Source: Bacteroides pyogenes_A (GTDB lineage Bacteria > Bacteroidota > Bacteroidia > Bacteroidales > Bacteroidaceae). From it: a stretch of 64,000 bases of DNA. Below are positions 6,061-13,446 of this stretch, one piece after another; the first letter of the stretch is position 1; the number at the start of each line of letters is the position of its first letter. The notes under the pieces are model-generated. The model had not been told where the DNA came from, did not search any database, and was given only the letters and a program-made list of their open reading frames with translations. The position numbers and the translations under genes were made by a program. The DNA lies in assembly GCF_048595595.1 (NCBI RefSeq), contig NZ_CP184347.1. One strand, given 5' to 3'.

Positions 6061-8436
6061 ATGCCAAGTAGTTCAATCATCATACCATTTCGCAATCTGC
6101 TGTCGGTCTTGTTATTCTTGCCGCTCGTACTCTCGTGTCGGCAAGATGAGCCCTTTTCACCCGCACCGCCCACGCCCGGCAAAGGTGAAACGACAGAAGT
6201 GACGCTTACCCTTCACATTCCCGATTTCCGGGCAGCAAATACCCGTGCGGGAGTAGATGAGGAACGCATAAACGAGATTACCGTGCTGATGTTCGCCGAT
6301 GAAGGCGGCACGGAGAAGGTCAAAGTGAAAAAGAATATCTCCTACTTCTCGTTCTTTGACGGCGGAACTCCGGATACGAAAATCTTCAGCATACCCGTCA
6401 CCGCAGGAACATACAAACGTATAGCTCTCGTAGCCAATGCCGGGACGGAACTGACCAATGCCGGCATCAATGTGGGATCCACATACGATGCTCTAAAGTT
6501 AGTGGAAGTCACGGGCAAATTCGGACAAAAGGGAGGAACAGAGCCGGACAGCTACATCCCCATGTACGGTGAATATGCGCCATCTGAGGGTATCAAGTTG
6601 GAAGCAGGTGTGTCGCAAACCATTGCGCAGGCGATACCTCTTATTCGCATGCTTGCACGTGTGGACATTATCAATCCGGCAACTTCGGGAGCTACTACAG
6701 TGGGTGAAGTTTACTTCGTCAATCCTGCGGGAAACGGGCGTTTTTGGGTCGATCCCGTCACATACAATACAAGCAATCCGCAGTCCGGATACATGGCTCC
6801 CACTCTGCCCGGCATACTTCAAAAAGCCAATGACAGCGACCCGCTTTTGGGAGCAGGAGGCTCCGGAGCTCAGGTAATAACGTATTACCTGAACGAACAG
6901 CCTGCCACCTCTACCACCCTCACCACCTCCGGCAACGACCGTCCCTGCATCGTGATGATTCTTGCCTATCAGGGAAGACAATACTACTACCGCATGGACT
7001 ATACTTGGGATGGCATCAAGGGCGGAAACGTGGCACCCTATGAGAAAGGAAAACCTATGCCCATCCTGCGCAACCACCGCTATATCTTCACCATCAAGGA
7101 AGTGAAAGGGCCGGGATTCCTTACTTTGAGCGAGGCAATACAAAGCCCGGAAAACCATACCAACCAAAACATCGTGGTGACGCCCGTCGTGATAGATGAA
7201 GCGTTCACGGATGTGACGTTCAACGATTTGGGATATTTCCTTGCCGTGTCGCGCACATCGATGACGCTCAAAGGAAAGAAAACCACCGCGAGCACTGACA
7301 ATAAGGTGGAAGTGCTAACCAACGTCATGGGCGGATTCCGCGTGCGGGCGTTCAACGAGAACGGTACGGGAATGCCTTCTGGAGGTTGGTTAAGTCCGAG
7401 TGTCCCCAGCGGTGCGGCGAACAGTAATATCACCGTGCAGGCGATTACCAATGGTATAGGGAAATATAAAGGCTACTTGGAGGTACATGCCGGACGGCTT
7501 TATACAAAAGTAAATGTGGAACAGCTTATCAAGCTTCCTTTGGATTATGTGGCGAAGTATAACCTTGCAGGAGGTGCTCTGTACGGTACTAAGCCTAATG
7601 ACCCTTCTTTCGTTACCTCTGCCCAGACCGACGCGCAGCTCCGTTGGGCTTCGAACCACGATGTGAACCAGAGCGGTTATTATAATTGGTACGTGCTCAA
7701 GGGTGAAACCGAAAGTACTTACAATCCGAACGGCAAGGACTTGTTCAGCGATGCATTCTTCACCACAGGCGAGGGTAAGGATTACCATTTGCCTTCACGC
7801 TGGGAGTGGGCTAGTGTTTTCTCTTACGATATGAATGCTCGATACGGTATATACTACAGCTATAGTCAAGTCACTGAAGCTGTTGAATTCGGAGGGATTA
7901 AGAAGAGTTTCGCCAGTTGGTATTATACTCCGTCGAATTTGGGGAACGTTGGTTATGCTTTGCGTTTCATGAAGACTTCAAGCTATCCTAACGACGGTTC
8001 TTCCATAACCGAGTTTCCTTTGGCCACTGATAATAGTATGCTTTGTGCTTACCGTTATAGGCGTATAGGTGAGCCTGGCACAATTAATAACAGAATGATC
8101 CGTTTGGAAATCGATTGCGTTTACTTAGGCGACGATGACGAGTTTGCAGGAGATTTAAGCATGCCAAACCTCTTAACTATCTGTGACGAAGCTTGGTGGT
8201 ATGCCCGCACTGCCGAAACTGTTACCCGTACGTTTCCTTGCGCCAGAATGCTTACCAATGCTCCTGTGTCCGGTATCGGTACATTGCCTTTCTCTTCTGA
8301 TGGTTTATTTTGGTCGAGCACGGAGGATGATGTCTCCAATGCTAGGCTCGCAGCTTGTCAGAATGAATACACAAACATACTCCTCGAACGCAGCAAGAGT
8401 TGGGGAAGCTCTGTCCGCTTGTTTTTCAATGAATGA
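6061..8436 (+). CDS. Tip-like fimbrial lipoprotein 1 with C-terminal lectin-like/FISUMP-like module
   Basis: A 791-residue lipoprotein (VLSC, Cys26). The N-terminal two thirds have the fimbrillin-like plan of large Bacteroides fimbrial proteins (TEVTLTLHIPDF, INEITVLMFA, a repeated IL-RNHRY segment near 345), followed by a BACON-like beta domain (about 390-490). The last 290 residues (from PLDYVAKYNLAGG) form a separate module with DAQLRWASNH, YHLPSRWEW and, near the end, FWSSTEDD with VRLF. That pattern is typical of the FISUMP/DUF1566-like, C-type-lectin-like fold. It is paralogous to the next gene over the module, but the stretch between WSST and VRLF differs almost completely. Third-position base use shifts toward T in the module. 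Likely role: fimbrial tip adhesin (inference). Confidence 0.75.
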   Translation: MPSSSIIIPFRNLLSVLLFLPLVLSCRQDEPFSPAPPTPGKGETTEVTLTLHIPDFRAANTRAGVDEERINEITVLMFADEGGTEKVKVKKNISYFSFFDGGTPDTKIFSIPVTAGTYKRIALVANAGTELTNAGINVGSTYDALKLVEVTGKFGQKGGTEPDSYIPMYGEYAPSEGIKLEAGVSQTIAQAIPLIRMLARVDIINPATSGATTVGEVYFVNPAGNGRFWVDPVTYNTSNPQSGYMAPTLPGILQKANDSDPLLGAGGSGAQVITYYLNEQPATSTTLTTSGNDRPCIVMILAYQGRQYYYRMDYTWDGIKGGNVAPYEKGKPMPILRNHRYIFTIKEVKGPGFLTLSEAIQSPENHTNQNIVVTPVVIDEAFTDVTFNDLGYFLAVSRTSMTLKGKKTTASTDNKVEVLTNVMGGFRVRAFNENGTGMPSGGWLSPSVPSGAANSNITVQAITNGIGKYKGYLEVHAGRLYTKVNVEQLIKLPLDYVAKYNLAGGALYGTKPNDPSFVTSAQTDAQLRWASNHDVNQSGYYNWYVLKGETESTYNPNGKDLFSDAFFTTGEGKDYHLPSRWEWASVFSYDMNARYGIYYSYSQVTEAVEFGGIKKSFASWYYTPSNLGNVGYALRFMKTSSYPNDGSSITEFPLATDNSMLCAYRYRRIGEPGTINNRMIRLEIDCVYLGDDDEFAGDLSMPNLLTICDEAWWYARTAETVTRTFPCARMLTNAPVSGIGTLPFSSDGLFWSSTEDDVSNARLAACQNEYTNILLERSKSWGSSVRLFFNE

Positions 8437-8542
8437 TTAAAATAACACATTGCCGTTTTATTATCCCCCAAAGATTGATGAACGGTAAGAGAAAGAGGAT
8501 TGCTCACGAGAAAAAGACAATAAGCAAAAAAACGAATCTATA

Positions 8543-10954
8543 ATGGAAATATCTATCTATCACAAAGCATTCAAAGTTATCCTGTCGCCGATGGCGAGAA
8601 TTCTTTTCGTGGCAGGCGTGTTGCTGTCTGCCTGCACCGACAGCGAGCAAGCCCCGCCACCCGTGCCGGAGCACACGGCAACCTTGCGACTTGTCTTCAA
8701 GCAGCAGGGATCGGCGACCGAGTCATCCTCGACGCAGCTCAAGGGTGCAGACAGTTTTGCCACCGATGCTCCGCTCACGATGGATGCCGGAACTACCCGC
8801 GCGCCGATGACCCGTGCCGTGAACGAGACCGACATACAAACGGTGGACGTGCTTTCGTTCAAGGCAGACGCATCAGAGCCGAACGACATAAAAAAAGGTA
8901 CATTCTTCTACCGTTCCAAAGGAGTGTACACCCAGCTTGCTCCGGGGCAAGGACGCGTGCAAGTGAAGCTAATAGGCAGCCCGGATGCACAGACGCTCGT
9001 GGTGCTTGCCAACGCCCGCACGCAAGTGGACGCGCTGGGCGCGACCTATGGTGAACAGAAAGAGACGGTAATGAACCGCCTGACGTTTGATGTGGCAGCG
9101 GAGGCCTCTCCCGACTTTACAAACGGCATACCCATGTGGGGCGAGCTGCCCAACGAAGTGGTGGGTGAAGGCTTTTCCCCTTCCGGCGCTCCCAAAGAAG
9201 TGACGATGATACGTTCGGTGGCCAAGTTTACGCTGGTGAACCCGCCGCAGAGCGACCCTAAGGGCTTTTTCTTTTACTATGACCAACTGCGGCTGTACAA
9301 CTACCGGAGCAAGGGACGCATCGCTCCGGACAATTACAACGGGACGGACAACAAAGTGAGCACTCCCACCGTGCCCGCCGGCGCCCGCCTGCCTCGGGGC
9401 GCATTCGTCCAATTGAACAGTGAGGTCTCACCCGGACGTATCGATATCTACGAGGGCAAGCAGAAGTCATTCTACTTGTGCGAGGTAGACAACAATGTGC
9501 GTCCCTCCGGCGGGAATGCGCTGGACGACCTTTGCCTGATCGTGTACGTGAAGTCGTATGGCATCAGCTTCCCCACCAAGCCGCAGGAACACGGCTACTA
9601 CCGCCTCGACTTCAAGGACTACGGAACGGAAGCACGGATGGATATTCTGCGCAACCACGATTATAAAATCCAAGTGGAGAGTGTAGAGGGGCTCCCTGCC
9701 GATACTCCCGAAGAGGCTTTTAACGGCAACCATACCCTTAAATGCCGCATCGTTCCGTGGAACGATGTGCAGGAAGAGGTGAAAGTGCCGGGCAACAAAC
9801 GGCTGACGGTGGATAAGCGCAGTATCCATTTGAAAGGTGCTTCGGCTGTCACCACAGGAGAGACGCTGACCGTCACCACCGAGAATACCGGAGGATGGAC
9901 AATCACCAATGTTCCCTCGTGGCTCACTGTTTCGCCGACAACAAGCGCTACTGACGGCACCAAAAGCATTACGGTGAAATCTACCGGTACTGATATACTC
10001 AATACAGGTAGTTTCAAGCTCAAAGCCGGCAATGCGGAGATGGCTATTCATGTGAAACTGGGCAAGAATCCTTTGGAGTACGTTGCCGAGTTCAATCTTG
10101 CCGGCGGCGCTCAGTACGGCGTCAGACCCCAAAATGCTCCTGTCACCGCTGCCCAAACCGATGCACAGCTCCGATGGGCTATAAACCATAATATCGACCA
10201 AAGCGGTTATTACACCTGGTACGTGCTCAAGGGGGTGCCTGATTTTTATTGCAATCCAAGCAGGAGAAACCTGTTCAACGATATTTTTTTCACTGCGGGC
10301 CATCCCGGACATGGTTATCATTTACCTTCGCGTTGGGAGTTGGTGGGTATTTTCTCTCACGAATTTAATACCAAGTTCAGGGAATCTATCAACACTCCCG
10401 ATATCAACGAGGCTTGTGAGGTCGGCGGTGTGAAAAGGACTTTCGCCAGCCAGTATTATTCTACGGGTAACGGTACTTGTTACGCCCTCCGTTTAAAACA
10501 GGCTACAGGTAATCCTACCGACGGTTCTCCCACAACGGGCACAGGGCCCAATGTATTTCCTTTGACCACTAATAACGGTTCGCGCTGCGCTTACCGTTAC
10601 AGGATTGTGGGTACTAACGGCATCGATAATACTTTGAACCGTTTGGAGATCGATTGCGTCCACGTCGGTGACGACCCTTCCATAACCATCGGCGATATCA
10701 GTAGAGACACTTGGTGGGCTGCTCGTACCGCCGAGACCGTTACCCGTGTTTTCCCTGCTACCGGAAATACGAGCCTAATTACTTCGCTTTCGCAGTTTCT
10801 TCTTAATAACTTTAGACTCGGCTCTTCCTACTGGTCGAGCACAAATTGGAACGATTACAACGCTTATCATGGAGCATTCTCCGCAGACCATTCCGGTGTG
10901 GGGCGCCAAGGCAAGACCTATGGGTACTGCGTCCGTTTGTTCGCCGATGAATAA
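8543..10954 (+). CDS. Tip-like fimbrial lipoprotein 2, paralogue with BACON and lectin-like C-terminus
   Basis: An 803-residue lipoprotein (LLSAC, Cys31). ATG 8591 (Met17) is an alternative start giving a shorter signal peptide. The N-terminal region is a Thr/Arg-rich fimbrillin-like domain containing MTRAVNETDIQTVDVLSF, and the middle holds ILRNHDYKIQVESVEG. A BACON-like domain follows (about 415-505: GGWTITNVPSWLTVSPTTS). The C-terminal module (from PLEYVAEFNLAGG) aligns along its length with that of the preceding gene. It ends SYWSSTNWNDYNAYHGAF and, 14 residues later, GYCVRLFADE; the Asn/Asp/Tyr/His/Ser-rich core resembles variable regions of diversity-generating retroelement targets. No reverse transcriptase or template repeat is visible in this window. 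Probable tip adhesin, possibly alternative to tip 1 (inference). Confidence 0.75.
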   Translation: MEISIYHKAFKVILSPMARILFVAGVLLSACTDSEQAPPPVPEHTATLRLVFKQQGSATESSSTQLKGADSFATDAPLTMDAGTTRAPMTRAVNETDIQTVDVLSFKADASEPNDIKKGTFFYRSKGVYTQLAPGQGRVQVKLIGSPDAQTLVVLANARTQVDALGATYGEQKETVMNRLTFDVAAEASPDFTNGIPMWGELPNEVVGEGFSPSGAPKEVTMIRSVAKFTLVNPPQSDPKGFFFYYDQLRLYNYRSKGRIAPDNYNGTDNKVSTPTVPAGARLPRGAFVQLNSEVSPGRIDIYEGKQKSFYLCEVDNNVRPSGGNALDDLCLIVYVKSYGISFPTKPQEHGYYRLDFKDYGTEARMDILRNHDYKIQVESVEGLPADTPEEAFNGNHTLKCRIVPWNDVQEEVKVPGNKRLTVDKRSIHLKGASAVTTGETLTVTTENTGGWTITNVPSWLTVSPTTSATDGTKSITVKSTGTDILNTGSFKLKAGNAEMAIHVKLGKNPLEYVAEFNLAGGAQYGVRPQNAPVTAAQTDAQLRWAINHNIDQSGYYTWYVLKGVPDFYCNPSRRNLFNDIFFTAGHPGHGYHLPSRWELVGIFSHEFNTKFRESINTPDINEACEVGGVKRTFASQYYSTGNGTCYALRLKQATGNPTDGSPTTGTGPNVFPLTTNNGSRCAYRYRIVGTNGIDNTLNRLEIDCVHVGDDPSITIGDISRDTWWAARTAETVTRVFPATGNTSLITSLSQFLLNNFRLGSSYWSSTNWNDYNAYHGAFSADHSGVGRQGKTYGYCVRLFADE

Positions 10955-10978
10955 TGAAAGACGGCGCATTGCGGAAGA

Positions 10979-10994
10979 TCGGCTTAGGCCGGTG
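10979..10994 (+). promoter_or_regulatory. Small hairpin just after the tip 2 stop codon
   Basis: ATCGGC and GCCGGT pair around a TTAG loop (6-bp stem, one G-T pair), 24 bp past the stop. Retroelement-diversified genes often carry a short hairpin in this position, but this one is weaker than the usual form and could be chance. Confidence 0.3.
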
Positions 10995-11148
10995 CCAGAA
11001 GAAGGTGCCGGATCGACGGATGGGGAAGGGAAAGGCCGCCCGCCCCATTTGGACGGAAAGCATCATCGCTTCCGGGGAGCGACAGGCGGACGGAGTGGTT
11101 ACAAATAATTACAAAAAAGAATCTCGTCTGCCCGTTCCCGACAAAGAA

Positions 11149-11240
11149 GACGCCAAGGTCAGGACTTAGAGGACGTCAAGAGTCCGACTTAGACGATGCC
11201 AAGAGTCCGACCTTGGCATCGTCGAGAGTCCGACCTCGGC
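11149..11240. repeat. Four imperfect 23-bp tandem repeats containing a 12-bp perfect stem
   Basis: Units lie at 11149-11171, 11172-11194, 11195-11217 and 11218-11240. The last three share the core AGAGTCCGAC at the same offset. GACGATGCCAAG (11192-11203) and CTTGGCATCGTC (11212-11223) are perfect complements around the loop AGTCCGAC. No T-run follows, so this is not an ordinary terminator. It sits 82 bp before the HU-family gene, in an otherwise gene-free stretch (10955-11321), and could be a protein-binding array or an RNA structure. Confidence 0.7.
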
Positions 11241-11321
11241 AACACCCCCTCAGGAGCATATCCGGGGGCACGTCCGACGAAACATGCAAGCTATTGTTAA
11301 ACCTTTAAATAATTTATTACA

Positions 11322-11819
11322 ATGCTATTCTTCAAGAAACAGAAATCACAGCTCAAAGACAGACCTGTGAAGTATTACCCACAAGTAGTTACCGTAGGCA
11401 AAGCCGCAGACACACAGGAAGTGGCGCGATGGATCGCCCGAGAAAGCACACTCTCTCCCGCCGACGTGCACGCGGTGATCCGCGCCCTGCCCGACGTCAT
11501 GTCGCGCATCATGTCCGAAGGACGAAGCGTAAGCCTCGACGGACTCGGCTCGTTCCGGTATGTGGGCGTGGTAGGCAAAACGGTAGATCGCGCCGAGGAC
11601 GTGAACGCAGACCTTTTCAAAGGGATACGCGTGCGCTTCACTCCCGCACGCGAACGAAAGGACCTCGGAACAGGATATACACGCGCATTGGTGAGCGACA
11701 TCAGTTTCACCGAATGGCAGGGCAAGCCGGCAAAGAAAAAACCGGAAACCGGTGGCGGCACTCCCTCGCCGGGAGGAGGTTCCGGCGGACACGGCGAGGC
11801 TCCCGACCCGGCAGGATAA
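11322..11819 (+). CDS. HU-family DNA-binding protein (Bacteroidales HU-like)
   Basis: A 165-residue protein. Residues about 15-125 match the HU-like plan of Bacteroidales: an N-terminal strand (PVKYYPQVVT), helices (TQEVARWIARESTLSPADVHAVIRAL) and the GRSVSLDGLGSFRYV turn, then the beta arm. The C-terminal 35 residues are a Gly/Pro/Ser-rich tail after KPAKKKP. Such proteins bind and bend DNA. Position at the end of the fimbrial run, downstream of the 23-bp repeats, raises the possibility that it acts on the locus, for example the repeats or the inversion reaction (inference). Bacteroides genomes hold many HU-like genes, so the neighbourhood may be incidental. Confidence 0.82.
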   Translation: MLFFKKQKSQLKDRPVKYYPQVVTVGKAADTQEVARWIARESTLSPADVHAVIRALPDVMSRIMSEGRSVSLDGLGSFRYVGVVGKTVDRAEDVNADLFKGIRVRFTPARERKDLGTGYTRALVSDISFTEWQGKPAKKKPETGGGTPSPGGGSGGHGEAPDPAG

Positions 11820-11870
11820 AGATGACGGAATATTCATAAATCTTTCATTCATAAAATTCTTTTTTTGTTC

Positions 11871-11931
11871 AAAACTCCCTGATCCGCCTCGGCTTTCGGG
11901 CAGAAGGGAAAGGAAATAAGGGAGTTTTTTT
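11871..11931 (+). terminator. Terminator-like inverted repeat after the HU gene
   Basis: AAAACTCCCT (11871-11880) pairs with AGGGAGTTTT (11919-11928), followed by further T residues. The loop of 38 nt is long. It lies between the HU gene and the thioredoxin-like gene. Confidence 0.6.
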
Positions 11932-11959
11932 ACAATGTAAAACGAAACTTTAAACTTCT

Positions 11960-12826
11960 ATGAACAAACGACACATCTGCCTCGCATTGCTCCTACTCGC
12001 TGTTCTCGGCAGCTGCCGGAACGAAAAGAAGGAAAAATCCGAAACAGAAAACCGCTACATACGCCTGCTGCAAGCCACTGCGGCATACAACCCTTTGCTG
12101 CTGGCACAAGAACAGTCGTTCGTCACCGATTCGCTTTCTGCCGACAGTCTGATGGCGTTCGTTTATGCGCAGGACTACCTCTGTACATGGGCCGATTCTT
12201 ACGCCGATACCGGAAGTTCCTCGCTGTGCACGGCTGCCAAGCGCATGGCCCGACGAGTGCTGGAAGAGGGCAAGGAGGAAGAACTGAAAGTATTTTTCCG
12301 GGAGATTGCTGCACACGTCTTCAAACAAGGGCTGCACCGTGCTGCGGCGTGCATTGCCGCCGCAACCGAAGGACTCGATGTGTCGTCCACCGAGCCCGGC
12401 GAAATAGCCCACCGCCTGCTCACCGCCTTAATGCTTAAAGGCAGCCCTGCTCCACCGCTGACCCGGAGTTCGCCTCACGTGTCGCGCGGAAAAACTCTTC
12501 TGATATTCTATGAGAGTGATTGTGGCAATTGCGAGCGCACCCTTCGCAAAATCTGCTCCGCATACGGCACGCTCAAAGGCGAAGGCATACGCGTGGTATC
12601 CATCGGTTCCGACCGGGACGAAAGGATATTTGCCCACAGGGCCGCCTCACTGCCGTGGGCAGAGAAGTGGAATGCCCCCGAGGGATTTTACAGCCCTGAC
12701 TTCATTGCATACGGCGTAGCCGGTACTCCCACACTCTACGTCATAGGAAAGGACGGAAATGTAGCAGGCTCTTTCTCCACATGGGAGCGAGCGAAAGAAT
12801 GCTTACGCAGAAAGGATAAACCGTAA
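11960..12826 (+). CDS. Thioredoxin-fold lipoprotein (TlpA/DUF5106-like)
   Basis: A 288-residue lipoprotein (VLGSC, Cys19). An N-terminal all-helical region (about 30-160) precedes a thioredoxin-like domain with the redox motif Cys188-Gly-Asn-Cys191 in FYESDCGNCERTL and a cis-Pro segment VAGTPTLYVIG near 255. The layout matches DUF5106-plus-redoxin proteins common in Bacteroides. It probably acts on periplasmic or surface thiols. It follows the fimbrial genes on the same strand after a terminator-like repeat, and whether it belongs functionally to them is not shown. Confidence 0.75.
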   Translation: MNKRHICLALLLLAVLGSCRNEKKEKSETENRYIRLLQATAAYNPLLLAQEQSFVTDSLSADSLMAFVYAQDYLCTWADSYADTGSSSLCTAAKRMARRVLEEGKEEELKVFFREIAAHVFKQGLHRAAACIAAATEGLDVSSTEPGEIAHRLLTALMLKGSPAPPLTRSSPHVSRGKTLLIFYESDCGNCERTLRKICSAYGTLKGEGIRVVSIGSDRDERIFAHRAASLPWAEKWNAPEGFYSPDFIAYGVAGTPTLYVIGKDGNVAGSFSTWERAKECLRRKDKP

Positions 12827-13004
12827 GGATAAAGATCTGAATGCTAACGGATGAAAAGCATACGGACAAGATACGGCAGTTACAGGCCACACTACCGACA
12901 TATACATCAGCGGCCCGATAGCAGAACACGCAAGAAGCATGCCGGGAAATAAGCCTTTAGGCGAAAGCCATAAGCCCAAAAAGGCAGAACCGGGTATAAA
13001 CACT

Positions 13005-13394
13005 ATGAACTCAACATCAAAAAACATGAAAGATTCTCTAACTCATGAAAACATACAGACGGAACTATCGATACTATATGCCAAACTACAGGTATATTAC
13101 CTCATGCAGATTTATCTTTGCCGCAAACACGATACGGAGAAAGCGCAGATATTCAAAGCCCGTCTGAAACAACTACAAGATTCGGAGATGGAGGAAAAAC
13201 AACAAAACGTAAGCATTAGAACCTTGCATACGATTTGCACCTGTATGAAAAAATATTACAGCCATGAACTGGAGGTGGTAGACAGGATTCTGGAACAGCA
13301 TCCGACATTGTTTCTCATGAAGAGCGAACAGATTATGGAAATTCTCGAAAAAGAAGCAAAAGATTACGAGCTACAAGAAGAGCATGCAAATTAG
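13005..13394 (+). CDS. Small helical protein of unknown function
   Basis: About 130 residues from the ATG at 13005; starts at 12939 and 13026 are also possible. The sequence is Lys/Glu/Gln-rich and predicted helical (ELSILYAKLQVYYLMQIYL, MEILEKEAKDYELQEEHA), with no signal peptide or membrane segment and three Cys in the middle. I do not recognise a family. It lies between the fimbrial region and the convergent histidine kinase gene. Confidence 0.5.
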   Translation: MNSTSKNMKDSLTHENIQTELSILYAKLQVYYLMQIYLCRKHDTEKAQIFKARLKQLQDSEMEEKQQNVSIRTLHTICTCMKKYYSHELEVVDRILEQHPTLFLMKSEQIMEILEKEAKDYELQEEHAN

Positions 13395-13446
13395 GTGGAA
13401 TCATTGCGAACAAGCTATATATATCGGATTTATATAGTAACGTTTC

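Noticed and set aside
9467..10321. 285-codon open frame antisense to tip 2
   Set aside because: It shadows a well-supported lipoprotein gene, with no signal or recognisable domain of its own.
11149..11240. CRISPR-like array
   Set aside because: The 23-bp units are adjacent with no spacers and diverge from each other; no cas genes are present.
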